DNA of 15,466 bases from the NCBI GenBank assembly GCA_050945275.1, contig JBMNSQ010000035.1, positions 1-15,466 of the forward strand. The letters are read 5' to 3'. Origin of the DNA: JAAYWY01 sp050945275 (GTDB taxonomy: Bacteria; Bacillota; DTU030; DUMP01). Made by a program: the position numbers and the translations under genes. Below, one piece after another: positions 1-8,374 of the stretch; position 1 is the stretch's first letter; every line of letters begins with the position of its first letter. Below the pieces are notes generated by a model. The model did no database searches, was not told where the DNA came from, and saw only the letters and a program-made list of their open reading frames with translations.

Positions 1-501
1 TAGTCCGATGGGCCTATTTTCCGAGAATCTGGTAGCAAAATCGTCCCGTTCTAAAATACGAGCAACGGTAGTTTTGGCGGCCAACTGCACTACATCGGAA
101 AAAGTAAGTTTACCTAACCAGCGGCTATTGTAATCGACTACCGTCTTCTCACGATCCAGGATTTTAAAAACCTGATCAGTATATGTCTTAGCATTGATAG
201 CCATTTCCTCTTCGGTTAACTGTTTTCTTGTATCCGAACGGCCGCTGGGGTCCCCAATTCGCCCTGTGAAATCACCCACTAGAAAAACAATTTCGTGGCC
301 GATTTGTTGCAGTTGCCGTAGTTTACGCAACGGTACTGTATGGCCTAAATGAATCTCCGGAGCCGAGGGGTCAACCCCTAACTTGATTCTAAGCGGCCTT
401 CCTTCTCGGTCAGCACGCCGAATTTTTTCTCGCAACTCTTGTTCTGAAATAACTTCTGACGTCCCCCTTAAAAACACTTCCATTTGTTGATCCAGCATCA
501 T
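1..501 (-). CDS. tyrS: Tyrosyl-tRNA synthetase, N-terminal part (3' end outside window)
   Basis: Class I aminoacyl-tRNA synthetase that charges tRNA-Tyr with tyrosine in the cytoplasm. The reading frame stays open from the start to base 1, giving 167 residues; the C-terminal catalytic KMSKS loop and tRNA-binding domain lie beyond the window. Visible hallmarks are KLGVDPSAPEIHLGHTV (residues about 40-56, with the HIGH-type motif HLGH at 51-54) and the FLVGDFTGRIGDPSGR segment that forms the tyrosine and ATP pocket. These match the bacterial TyrS group whose N-terminus carries the GVDPxAPxxHLGH signature. Two ATGs compete: 507 lies only about 3 nt from the AAAGGGGA Shine-Dalgarno, while 501 lies about 9 nt away, so I prefer 501 (507 would add Met-Pro). 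The gene is preceded by a Tyr T-box and is divergent from the penicillin-binding protein gene. Confidence 0.95.
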   Translation of the reverse strand, partial: MMLDQQMEVFLRGTSEVISEQELREKIRRADREGRPLRIKLGVDPSAPEIHLGHTVPLRKLRQLQQIGHEIVFLVGDFTGRIGDPSGRSDTRKQLTEEEMAINAKTYTDQVFKILDREKTVVDYNSRWLGKLTFSDVVQLAAKTTVARILERDDFATRFSENRPIGL

Positions 502-534
502 TGGCATAATCCCCTTTCTATGTTTGATAAATAT

Positions 535-566
535 AAAAACCTTCTCATCCTGAGGGACGAAAAGGT
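535..566 (-). terminator. Attenuator hairpin of the tyrS T-box
   Basis: A 12-bp stem (539-550 with 555-566; two of the pairs are G-U in the transcript) with a 4-nt loop is followed on the minus strand by a T-run. It is the terminator alternative to the T-box antiterminator, and its 5' arm includes the CGTCC segment typical of these leaders. Confidence 0.88.
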
Positions 567-771
567 CACTTCACGCGATACCACCCTTATTGCCACCATA
601 GGCAGCCACTCTGATCCCCTGTAACGGTGGGATTCCGGCACGGCCTACTTATTTCAGCCTGCAGTTTAGAGGTGTAAATTCACTTTCTGGCCTGATCAGC
701 TTGCACCTACCGCCGACTCTCTGCTTCTTTGCCAGGAAGCTACTTAATCCTCATCTTCACCTTTTGCTATT
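535..771 (-). ncRNA. T-box leader of tyrS (tyrosine specifier)
   Basis: Transcription attenuator that binds uncharged tRNA-Tyr and then lets RNA polymerase read into tyrS. On the minus strand the leader holds a Stem I region with the GGTGCAAGC segment, a specifier codon TAC followed by A (plus positions 674-676), the conserved CTGCAGG segment, the T-box core AGGGTGGTATCGCG (within 574-588) and finally a terminator. The specifier was assigned by aligning this leader with the pheS leader further right: in both, the codon is followed by exactly 16 nt up to the end of CTGCAGG, and the two codons read Tyr (TAC) and Phe (TTC), matching the genes downstream. The 5' end at about 771 is inferred from the promoter. 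Confidence 0.92.
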
Positions 772-777
772 GTCGGT

Positions 778-806
778 ATTATAGCACGGTTAACCACTCT
801 TAGCAA
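778..806 (-). promoter_or_regulatory. Sigma-A type promoter of tyrS
   Basis: On the minus strand, -35 TTGCTA (801-806) and a perfect -10 TATAAT (778-783) are separated by exactly 17 bp. Transcription would begin near 771, just upstream of the T-box leader, which fits. Confidence 0.8.
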
Positions 807-832
807 CCAGCTGCACAGGACATAGTTACTGT

Positions 833-861
833 TTGCCAGGAACTTGGCTGCAGGATATTCT
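833..861 (+). promoter_or_regulatory. Candidate promoter of the penicillin-binding protein gene
   Basis: TTGCCA (833-838), 17 bp, then TATTCT (856-861) is the best sigma-A match on the plus strand between the divergent tyrS promoter and the ATG at 930. The -10 is weak. The 5' untranslated region would be about 60 nt, and I see no other structure in it. Confidence 0.4.
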
Positions 862-929
862 TATGAGGTGTCGAACAATATCAAGGCAACTATTTGTGTT
901 ATAGCCGTCGGTTTTAAGGAGGAACATTA

Positions 930-3350
930 ATGGCTAAGAAAGCCCCAGGGAAGTTTAAGATTCCCTTCTTAATTTTTGTTTTCTTTGTGTTGCTAGTAGC
1001 GGGAGCAGGAACTACTTTCCTTGCTGGCTGCATTAAAACAATGCCACAATTTGATCCGGCTGTATTGGAGCAGCAAAATGCTACATCTACCGTATATGAT
1101 ACCCATGGAGAAGTATATACTCGCCTTCATGCTGAGGAAAATCGGCTACCAGTTGATTTAAGTAAAGTGCCGACTGAGTTAAAACAGGCCTTTATCGACA
1201 CCGAAGATATTCGTTTTAACCAGCATTTCGGCATCGACTTAAGAGCCATCGCCCGAGCCGCTTGGAGAATAGCTAGCAGGCGTTCTTTTGAGGGTGGCAG
1301 CACTATTACCCAACAACTGGTAAAGAATGCATTTCTTACCCAAGAGCAAACCTTGAAACGCAAGGTGCAAGAAGCCATTTTAGCTCTACAGGTAGAACGT
1401 CGGTTTACCAAAGATCAAATTTTAGAGATGTATCTAAACGAAATCTACTTCGGTCATGGGGCTTATGGCGTACAAGCGGCTAGCCGTACATTTTTTGGCA
1501 AAGACGTTTCAGAGCTAAACCTAGCTGAATCAGCTTTCTTAACCGGACTTACCAAAAATCCATCCCGTTATTCCCCGTTTAATGCCTTTGAGGAGTGTAA
1601 AGAACGTCAAAGGGTAGTGCTAGACAACATGGTGAGAGCCGGTGATATAACGGAAGAAAGAGCTGAATCAGCCAAAAACGAACCGATAGAGATCCGTTCA
1701 GCTCAAGTAACAACTAACCGACCGGCCCCTTATTTCATCGATTATGTGGTTAGCCGGTTAGTAGAAAACCTTCTTCCTCATTACGGTTCCGAAAAAGCCG
1801 TCTATGATGCTATCTACCGTGGTGGACTTAACATTTACACCACTTTGGATCCAGCTATGCAACAATCGGCTGAGACAATTTTAGCCACCAATTTACCTGC
1901 TGGGGAAAAAGACGATAATCAAATTCTGCAACCACAAGGTGCCCTAGTAGCAGTTGATCCCGCCACCGGGGACGTTAAAGCCCTAGTGGGTGGCCGGGAC
2001 TATAACGAGACCAAGTTTAACCGGGCGGTACAAGCCATGCGCCAACCTGGTTCTGCTTATAAGCCTTTTGTCTATACTACCGCTATTGAACAAGGTTGGT
2101 CTCCGGCGTCAATTATAGACGATGCCCCTACTATTTATAACGGTAAAGAATGGCCTAACAATTACGATCACACTTTTCGAGGATTAACAACGCTACGTAC
2201 AGGAATAGAAGGTTCCATTAACGTCATGGCGGTCAAACTAATGGAAAAAGTAGGGGTGGATAATGTGCTTGCCACCACCGAAAAGATGGGCATATCCACG
2301 CTAGTTAAGTCAGGCGCCTCTAATGATCGACAGTTAGCATTGGCTTTAGGAGGAATGACTACCGGGGTATCGCCGCTTGAAATGGCAGCTGCCTACGGTG
2401 TATTGGCCAATGGTGGGGTGAAAATAGAGCCCTCACCGCTGATAATGGTTAAAGACAATATGGGCAATATTATTTGGGAGCGTATGAGTACACCCGAGAC
2501 TGTGCTGTCGCCCCAGGTGAGCTATGTAATAACTGACATGCTACGCGGCGTAATCAGCCGTGGGACAGGAGGGTCCGCGGCTGTAATTGGCCGACCGGCG
2601 GCCGGCAAGACAGGTACCACTACTGGCAATAACGACGTCTGGTTTGTCGGCTACACTCCTGACTTAGCAGCTGCCGTATGGATTGGTTCTGACGCCCAAG
2701 AGCAAGGGACTCGGACGTATCTTAGCCGCCATGGCATCGGTAGCGGTTTTCCGGCAAGAATATGGGGACAGTTTATGCAAGCAGTCTTGGCTAATACTCC
2801 TGTTCGCAATTTTTCCCAACCTGGTGGTCTATCTAAGGTAACAGTATGCAACAAATCAGGTTTGCTCCCCGGTAATCTTTGCCCTCCTGAGCATTTGGTA
2901 ACTGACTTTTTCATCCAAGGAACGGAACCAACGACACCATGCGATGTTCACGTTACAGCTACTGTTTGTGCAGAAACAGGGCAGTTAGCAACCGAATATT
3001 GCCCTGCTCCGGAAACTAAGGTTTTTATCCAAAGAAAGGAACCTTATGCTGTTCGCGCCGATGGGAAGAAACCCCAAGATGCAGCATTAGAAGTACCAAC
3101 TGAAACTTGCAGCCACCATACCGCTGAATCAGTAACCTTTATTGAGATGTATGTTTGTCCTGAAAGTGAGGCCTTGGCCACCCAATACTGTCCCGATGCC
3201 ATCCTAACTAGATTCACATCCGGGACCGAACCTAAAAAGATTTGTACTGTGCACGGTCCAGATTCATATCTTTCGGAACCAAACGATAACAACGATCTAA
3301 ATGGCGCTGATAATAATAGTAACGGCCAATACGATCACCGCTACTATTAA
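930..3350 (+). CDS. Class A (bifunctional) penicillin-binding protein, PBP1A type
   Basis: Extracytoplasmic peptidoglycan synthase with glycosyltransferase and DD-transpeptidase activities, 806 residues. A basic N-terminus (KKAPGKFK) is followed by one membrane segment (about 11-33). The GT51 domain shows the catalytic Glu in TEDIRFNQHFG (E92), then GGSTITQQLVKN (122-133) and RRFTKDQILEMYLNEIYFG (158-175). The transpeptidase domain shows the nucleophile in SAYK (S375), SIN (429-431) and KTGTT (560-564). After about residue 636 come three Cys-rich repeats of the form VC..(S/T)G.LA...CP......F..G.EP...C..H (637-674, 677-730, 740-775; nine Cys in all), then an Asn/Asp-rich tail. AAGGAGGA lies 7 nt before the ATG. 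LAGC at 31-34 resembles a lipobox. It is a monocistronic gene, divergent from tyrS and convergent with mutS2. Comparable to ponA/mrcA products, but I cannot say which paralogue it is. Confidence 0.96.
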   Translation: MAKKAPGKFKIPFLIFVFFVLLVAGAGTTFLAGCIKTMPQFDPAVLEQQNATSTVYDTHGEVYTRLHAEENRLPVDLSKVPTELKQAFIDTEDIRFNQHFGIDLRAIARAAWRIASRRSFEGGSTITQQLVKNAFLTQEQTLKRKVQEAILALQVERRFTKDQILEMYLNEIYFGHGAYGVQAASRTFFGKDVSELNLAESAFLTGLTKNPSRYSPFNAFEECKERQRVVLDNMVRAGDITEERAESAKNEPIEIRSAQVTTNRPAPYFIDYVVSRLVENLLPHYGSEKAVYDAIYRGGLNIYTTLDPAMQQSAETILATNLPAGEKDDNQILQPQGALVAVDPATGDVKALVGGRDYNETKFNRAVQAMRQPGSAYKPFVYTTAIEQGWSPASIIDDAPTIYNGKEWPNNYDHTFRGLTTLRTGIEGSINVMAVKLMEKVGVDNVLATTEKMGISTLVKSGASNDRQLALALGGMTTGVSPLEMAAAYGVLANGGVKIEPSPLIMVKDNMGNIIWERMSTPETVLSPQVSYVITDMLRGVISRGTGGSAAVIGRPAAGKTGTTTGNNDVWFVGYTPDLAAAVWIGSDAQEQGTRTYLSRHGIGSGFPARIWGQFMQAVLANTPVRNFSQPGGLSKVTVCNKSGLLPGNLCPPEHLVTDFFIQGTEPTTPCDVHVTATVCAETGQLATEYCPAPETKVFIQRKEPYAVRADGKKPQDAALEVPTETCSHHTAESVTFIEMYVCPESEALATQYCPDAILTRFTSGTEPKKICTVHGPDSYLSEPNDNNDLNGADNNSNGQYDHRYY

Positions 3351-3390
3351 GAAAGTAAGGAGCCCGATGGGCTCCTTACTTTCTTAATAG
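3344..3390. terminator. Bidirectional terminator shared by the PBP gene and mutS2
   Basis: A perfect inverted repeat: 22-nt arms at 3344-3365 and 3369-3390 with a 3-nt loop (gat). The arms carry A-rich outer and GC-rich inner parts (ggagccc/gggctcc), so each strand yields a hairpin whose 3' arm is T-rich. It covers the last two codons and stop of the PBP gene on the plus strand and the last codons and stop of mutS2 on the minus strand. Confidence 0.9.
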
Positions 3391-5766
3391 GGCTATTGTT
3401 ACACCAGTGCCACCTTCACGGTAACCGGCTAAAGAAAACGAAGTAACATCTTTGTAGGACTTCAGAAAATCATGCACCGCCTGCCTGAGAACGCCAGTAC
3501 CTTTACCGTGAATGATACGAACCCGCTCTAGACCAGCTAGCTTGGCATCGTCCAAGTACTTGCTCAAGTTATTCTCGGCATCATAAGCAGTAAGACCGCG
3601 TAAGTCAAGCTCCAGGGGGATAGCTTCGGCTTTGCTACTAGCCAAGGACCTGACTCCCGATCGTGGCGCTTCTGCCTCGGAATCGGCAGCTATTTGAAGC
3701 TCTTGGCGAGAAAGAGTCATTTTTAGGATTCCCACCTGAACCCGTACATTACCAGCGGAGTCTGGTGGAGCGATAACAGTCCCTTCCACTTTTAGATGGG
3801 GAATATATACACTGTCCCCGGCACTGAGCGGCTTCCCCTGGGCCAGTTCTTCTGGCAAAGAAACACTGTCTTTATCCTCGTCTTCATTAAGTTGGTCGTA
3901 CACTCTTTTGCGCACCTTGGCTAGATCTTTTCTCGTTTTTTCAGCGGCCAAAGTGCGATCTTTTTCCAGCAGTGTCGACGTCTCGCTCCTTAGCTCCTTA
4001 ATAATTCTTTCTGCCTCGCGATGGGCATAATTGACTGCATTTAAGGCATCTTCTTTGGCCCGCCGTATCATAAGTTCTTCTTTGTCTGCTAACGCCTGTT
4101 GGCGCGCCTGCCATTCTTGACGTATCTTGCTCGCTTCTTTTCGATCTGCTTTAGCTTCCAGAGTAAGTCGTTCTAAATGCTGTCTCTTTTTTTCCAGAGA
4201 ACGAATCAGTTCATCCGCTTGTGTATCAGCTAGAGACATAAACGAACGAGCTTTATCAACTATGGTCGCCGGTAATCCCAATCGAGCGGCAATATCAAAA
4301 GCATTGCTACGACCAGGCAGACCAATAACAAGCCGGTAAGTAGGTTTTAGGGTAATCGGATCAAATTCTACGGAGGCGTTTTCAACGCCTGAGCGAGTAT
4401 AGGCAAACACTTTTAGCTCGCTATAATGAGTAGTAGCAACCGTGGATACAGATATTTGCCCCAAGAACTCCAATACAGCCATTCCCAGGGCTGCTCCTTC
4501 GCTGGGATCTGTACCGGCGCCAAGCTCATCTAACAAAACAAGGCTACCGGGAGTGCACCTTTCTAAAATGGAAATAATGTTGGTCATATGAGCCGAGAAC
4601 GTGCTGAGGCTTTGCTCGATACTCTGTTCATCACCGATATCACAAAAAAGGTGTCTGTATATCGGCAAATCACTGTCCTCTTGAGCTGGTATATGGAGTC
4701 CAGCCTGGTGCATTAGAACCAGTAGACCAATAGTCTTTAGTAAGACTGTCTTACCTCCGGTGTTAGGACCAGTCACGACCAAAGTATTAAAAGTGCGTCC
4801 TAGCCACACCGTAATTGGGACTGCTTCTTCTCCCAAAAGCGGATGCCTGGCCTGACGCAGTTCCATATACCCCTTCTGGTTAATCTTGGGAGCCGACGCC
4901 TTTAGAAGTAAAGCTAGTTTCCCCTTAGCTAGGACAAAATCCAACCGCGCCAGCTGCACCAAGAGGGTCTCAATTTTTTCGGCATCCTCGGCCACTTTCG
5001 ACGATAAGTTAAATAAAATTCGGCTAACCTCATGCTCCTCTTTAGCCTTTAGTTCTCGTAACCTGTTTCCCCACTCAAATACAGTTAACGGTTCTATAAA
5101 CAATGTAGCACCACTCGCGGATTGATCATGAACAATGCCAGGAACGTATTGACGATACTCTTGTTTTACCGGCAACACGTATCTATTGTTACGGATGGTA
5201 ACCAGTGGTTCTTGAAGATACTTTTGGACTGTAGACGAATGAGTCATATTATCGAGATGGTCCCGAATTCTATTTTCCGTGCGAACAATATCGCGCCGCA
5301 AACTCTGCAGAACCTCAGTAGCATCATCAGCTATTTCATCAGGGTTTATTATTGATCGCTCAAGTTCGGATTGCAGCCGGCTACAAACAGGCATTAACGC
5401 ACCCATATCAACAAAAAACGAGGTTTTACCCTCTGCTAATAAAAATGTTCGTGTCTTCCGACCGCCTTCCAGGGTTAGTCGAATGCTATAGAGTTCTTCT
5501 GTGGTTAGCAGGCCTCCCCGACGGCACCGAGATAAAAAAGCTCTAATATCCCTAATGCCAGCTAAAGGTACGTTACTACCCCGGTACAAAAGGCCAACTG
5601 CTTCACTAGTTTCTGTTTGCCAGGCGCTAACATCAGCAGCACTAGCGGACGGTTCCAGATTGAAGCACAATTCCTTTCCCAAAGCAGTGCTCGCCTGGGC
5701 TGCCAATTGGTCAATAATCTTATCCCATTCTAGTTTGGCTCTTGTTTTAGCAGTTGCTACCGTCAT
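3376..5766 (-). CDS. mutS2: Endonuclease MutS2 (MutS-like ATPase with Smr nuclease domain)
   Basis: Homodimeric DNA-binding ATPase of the MutS2 family, 796 residues, close to the Bacillus length. It lacks the mismatch-recognition domain of MutS1. Visible parts are an N-terminal clamp/lever region (1-320), Walker A GPNTGGKT (333-340), the SLSTFSAH segment (387-393), Walker B LVLLDELGAGTDP (409-421) and the H-loop THYSE (446-450), a charged coiled coil (about 515-625), a KOW-like beta region (about 647-690), and the C-terminal Smr domain with LDLRG (720-724) and HGKGTGVLR (753-761). The family suppresses homeologous recombination, and in Bacillus it also splits collided ribosomes. ATG at 5766; the GGGGGTGAT ribosome binding site overlaps the stop of polX, 4 nt upstream, so the two genes are translationally close and probably co-transcribed. 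Confidence 0.97.
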   Translation of the reverse strand: MTVATAKTRAKLEWDKIIDQLAAQASTALGKELCFNLEPSASAADVSAWQTETSEAVGLLYRGSNVPLAGIRDIRAFLSRCRRGGLLTTEELYSIRLTLEGGRKTRTFLLAEGKTSFFVDMGALMPVCSRLQSELERSIINPDEIADDATEVLQSLRRDIVRTENRIRDHLDNMTHSSTVQKYLQEPLVTIRNNRYVLPVKQEYRQYVPGIVHDQSASGATLFIEPLTVFEWGNRLRELKAKEEHEVSRILFNLSSKVAEDAEKIETLLVQLARLDFVLAKGKLALLLKASAPKINQKGYMELRQARHPLLGEEAVPITVWLGRTFNTLVVTGPNTGGKTVLLKTIGLLVLMHQAGLHIPAQEDSDLPIYRHLFCDIGDEQSIEQSLSTFSAHMTNIISILERCTPGSLVLLDELGAGTDPSEGAALGMAVLEFLGQISVSTVATTHYSELKVFAYTRSGVENASVEFDPITLKPTYRLVIGLPGRSNAFDIAARLGLPATIVDKARSFMSLADTQADELIRSLEKKRQHLERLTLEAKADRKEASKIRQEWQARQQALADKEELMIRRAKEDALNAVNYAHREAERIIKELRSETSTLLEKDRTLAAEKTRKDLAKVRKRVYDQLNEDEDKDSVSLPEELAQGKPLSAGDSVYIPHLKVEGTVIAPPDSAGNVRVQVGILKMTLSRQELQIAADSEAEAPRSGVRSLASSKAEAIPLELDLRGLTAYDAENNLSKYLDDAKLAGLERVRIIHGKGTGVLRQAVHDFLKSYKDVTSFSLAGYREGGTGVTIALLRK

Positions 5767-5770
5767 GACA

Positions 5771-7507
5771 TCACCCCCTGGTAGAAGTGCCCCTGTTTTT
5801 CAGAAACTCTTTTAGTCGAGCTACAGGCCAAGTGTTTATAATATCATCTATTTCCAAGCCCGCCCGCCGGGCTACACTTACACCATATTCTATATCGGCT
5901 AAACGTCGTACGTCGTGAGCATCGCTGTTAATCACTATTTTAACGCCCATTTTTTTGGCTTTAGCCGCCCATTTGGCGCTAAGATCCAGCCGTTCAGGCG
6001 AAGAATTTATTTCCAATACTTTTCCCTGAAGTTTGGCTTCTTTAATTACAGCATCTAAGTCTACCCTGTAGCCCGGACGCCTACCCAACAGTCGACCGCT
6101 GGGGTGGCCTAAAATATCGACATAAGGGTTGCGCAAAGCCGACATAATGCGCCCGGTCATTGTTTCTTTGTCCTGTTTAAACCCAGAATGAACAGAAGCT
6201 ATGACCAAATCAAGCTGAGATAAAACATCGTTACCAAAGTCTAACCGTCCATCCCTTAAGATATCAACTTCAATGCCTGCCAAAATCGTTAACTCCGGAA
6301 ATTTCTTTCTCACGTGGTCAATTTCTTGGGCTTGCGCCCTTAGTCGAGCAGCATCAAGACCACGAGCAATTTTCAGTGACTGAGAGTGGTCAGTAATAGC
6401 GATATATTCGTAACCCCGAGTCACAACTGCTTGGGCCAGAGAAGAGACACTTTCTCTACCATCACTATAACTCGTATGAAGATGTAAATCCCCGCGAATA
6501 TGCTCCGGTTCAATAACTTTCGGTAAGGTGCCGCCGGCAGCAGCTAATATACTTTGGTGATCGAATCTTTGTTCCGGTATAATAAACTCCAGCCCCAATT
6601 TGCGGTATAGATCCTCCTCCGTGACTAAGGCCATAGGCTGACCACGGTAAAAAAGCCCTGTCGGACTGAGCTTAAATCCTCGCTCCTTAGCCCAGTGGGA
6701 AAGACTTTCCCAATACTTTGGTGGACCAGTGAAGTAGCAAAGGCTGGTGGGAAATTCATTCGGTTGCACGACCACTAATTCCACTTCCAGTCCAATACCT
6801 AAGAGAGCTGTTATGGAGGTTGAAGAGGTATCTATAATCTTACGAACATAGGGTGCCGAACTAAACGTTGCAAGAATATCGGAAATATTTTCTGGTGAAG
6901 CAGCTGCTACTAGCTGGGCCTCATTAATAAATTCTTCTCTTCGTCTAATTTCCCCAGCTACACTAATGCTTTGCACCAAAGGTAATTGACCCATAGCCTC
7001 TACTAATTCAGATACAATAGTCGCCGCATCACCCAAGGGTAGCCCCAAACACTCCGAATCCAGCTGGGTTAAAGCATGTTTTATAGCCAGTTCCGACTTA
7101 GTTCCCAAACCTGGCAAATCGCGCAATTTCCGATCAGAAACCGCCGCTTTTAGTTCTTCTATGGTATTTACCCCTAGGTGTTTATGTATCGTATATACTG
7201 TTCGCGGTCCTACCCCAGGAATGGTCAAAAGCTGACGAAACTGGGCCGGTACTTCTTCCCGCAGTTTCTTGAGATAAGACAAGTGACCAGTGTTTAGTAA
7301 CTCACTAATCTTGTCGGCTAACGCCGACCCAATCCCTGGGAGTTCAGTTAACCGGCCGTCAGCCCAATAGATACTAATATCTTTATCTAGATTTGCCAAT
7401 AAACGGGCTGCCTGACGATAGGACCGAATCTTAAACGGGTTGTCCCCCTTTATCTCCAGTAGGTCAGCTACTTCGAGAAAAATCCAGGAGATCACCAAGT
7501 TGTTCAC
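5771..7507 (-). CDS. polX: PolX-type DNA polymerase/PHP protein with degenerate polymerase active site
   Basis: Family X polymerase fused to a PHP phosphoesterase, 578 residues (Bacillus PolX is 570). Helix-hairpin-helix motifs lie near LPGIG (56-60), IPGVG (96-100) and LPGLG (131-135). The palm is recognisable (AGEIRRREEF, then FPTSLCYFTG at 252-261), but the catalytic Asp-x-Asp is replaced by E196-A197-Q198 and the third Asp by E243. The PHP domain (about 336-578) keeps its metal ligands: HLH (342, 344), DH (373-374), E413, H440, H468 and SDAH (528-531). I therefore infer a 3'-5' exonuclease or AP-endonuclease-type enzyme with little or no polymerase activity. The start is GTG at 7507 with AAGGAGGA 7 nt upstream. 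It lies 28 nt after cvpA and 4 nt before mutS2, the conserved Firmicutes order. Confidence 0.93.
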   Translation of the reverse strand: MNNLVISWIFLEVADLLEIKGDNPFKIRSYRQAARLLANLDKDISIYWADGRLTELPGIGSALADKISELLNTGHLSYLKKLREEVPAQFRQLLTIPGVGPRTVYTIHKHLGVNTIEELKAAVSDRKLRDLPGLGTKSELAIKHALTQLDSECLGLPLGDAATIVSELVEAMGQLPLVQSISVAGEIRRREEFINEAQLVAAASPENISDILATFSSAPYVRKIIDTSSTSITALLGIGLEVELVVVQPNEFPTSLCYFTGPPKYWESLSHWAKERGFKLSPTGLFYRGQPMALVTEEDLYRKLGLEFIIPEQRFDHQSILAAAGGTLPKVIEPEHIRGDLHLHTSYSDGRESVSSLAQAVVTRGYEYIAITDHSQSLKIARGLDAARLRAQAQEIDHVRKKFPELTILAGIEVDILRDGRLDFGNDVLSQLDLVIASVHSGFKQDKETMTGRIMSALRNPYVDILGHPSGRLLGRRPGYRVDLDAVIKEAKLQGKVLEINSSPERLDLSAKWAAKAKKMGVKIVINSDAHDVRRLADIEYGVSVARRAGLEIDDIINTWPVARLKEFLKNRGTSTRG

Positions 7508-7535
7508 AGCCCGTCCTCCTTAACACTCATGACCG

Positions 7536-8090
7536 TTACATATCCATTTGACCAACTAGTACAGCACTTAAACCTGTTGATCCAGGTTCTACAGGCGGAA
7601 ACAATAATCGTGGCCCTATCTCCTGCCACAAAAAGCGGTTGAAAACAGGAGCCGCCGACCAAAAGTATTGTCCCACTTCTGATGTTTGAATAAGATTAGT
7701 CAAATAGGGAAGCGGTATAAAAGCACATAAGCTCATGAGAAAGGTAACCATTATGGTACCAATTCCCAACCCTAAAGCAGCCCCCGTTATACGGTCTACT
7801 GTGGACAAGCCGGGAATAGTTACAGTTCGCTGAGCTACTGCTACTATTATTCTACCCGTTAAACGACCACATAAGAATAAGCCAAGAAAAGACAAGAGAA
7901 AAAGGAGCCAAGCCGGCCCCACCAGATAAATACTGACAAAGCCGGCTACATACTTGGTGTAGCGAACGCCTAGCCAAAGACCCAGGGTCAAGCCGCCCAT
8001 TTCTCCTAACATGCCCAATAATCCTTTGCGCCAGCCCACCATCATATTAACAACTAGGATCAGGATTATTACCAGATCCAGTAAGTTCAC
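7536..8090 (-). CDS. cvpA: CvpA family membrane protein
   Basis: A 184-residue integral membrane protein with four hydrophobic segments (about 4-18, 26-52, 58-90 and 103-128) and a soluble C-terminal tail. The N-terminus NLLDLVIILILVVNMMVGWRKG and the GxxxG-rich first half match CvpA (YshB in Bacillus), named for its part in colicin V production in E. coli; its biochemical role in Firmicutes is unsettled. The start is GTG, overlapping the TGA of zapA by four bases (GTGA), so translation is probably coupled. The position between zapA and polX is the same as in Bacillus and supports the call. Confidence 0.88.
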   Translation of the reverse strand: MNLLDLVIILILVVNMMVGWRKGLLGMLGEMGGLTLGLWLGVRYTKYVAGFVSIYLVGPAWLLFLLSFLGLFLCGRLTGRIIVAVAQRTVTIPGLSTVDRITGAALGLGIGTIMVTFLMSLCAFIPLPYLTNLIQTSEVGQYFWSAAPVFNRFLWQEIGPRLLFPPVEPGSTGLSAVLVGQMDM

Positions 8091-8374
8091 CGGTTTTCAC
8101 TCCTGGGTTCGGACGGTGAATCCGATTCTTGAAGCAGTTGCAGCAGTTCGTCATAATCTTCCTGTATTCGATGAAATTCGGCCGAAATATTTACCGCCGC
8201 CAAAATTGCTACCTGCATGGTGCTAAGACAAGGATTCTTCTCCTTGATCTCTGACATCACTTTATCTACATGAGAACCAAGTCGACGAATGTGGTCTGTA
8301 CTGGCCTTCCCTTTGACTACATATTCCTCACCTAGAATGCGAATGGTAACTCGGTTTTGAGTGCTATTTACCAT
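8087..8374 (-). CDS. zapA: Cell division protein ZapA
   Basis: A small cytoplasmic protein (95 residues) that binds FtsZ and promotes bundling and Z-ring stability. It shows the ZapA pattern: a short beta N-terminus (NRVTIRILGEEYVVKG), a first helix with HIRRLGSHVDKVM, then a long helix (STMQVAILAAVNISAEFHRIQEDYDELL) that forms the dimeric coiled coil, and a polar tail. An ATG at 8374 follows AAGGTGAG at short spacing. It is the first gene of the zapA-cvpA-polX-mutS2 block and ends in a 4-nt overlap with cvpA. In Bacillus rnhC stands between pheT and zapA; here it is absent, and only a 103-nt gap separates them. Confidence 0.92.
   Translation of the reverse strand: MVNSTQNRVTIRILGEEYVVKGKASTDHIRRLGSHVDKVMSEIKEKNPCLSTMQVAILAAVNISAEFHRIQEDYDELLQLLQESDSPSEPRSENR

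Noticed and set aside
728..842. Repeat TTTGCCAGGAA at 728-738 and 832-842
   Set aside because: Only 11 nt; one copy belongs to the tyrS T-box and the other to the PBP upstream region. Most likely chance.
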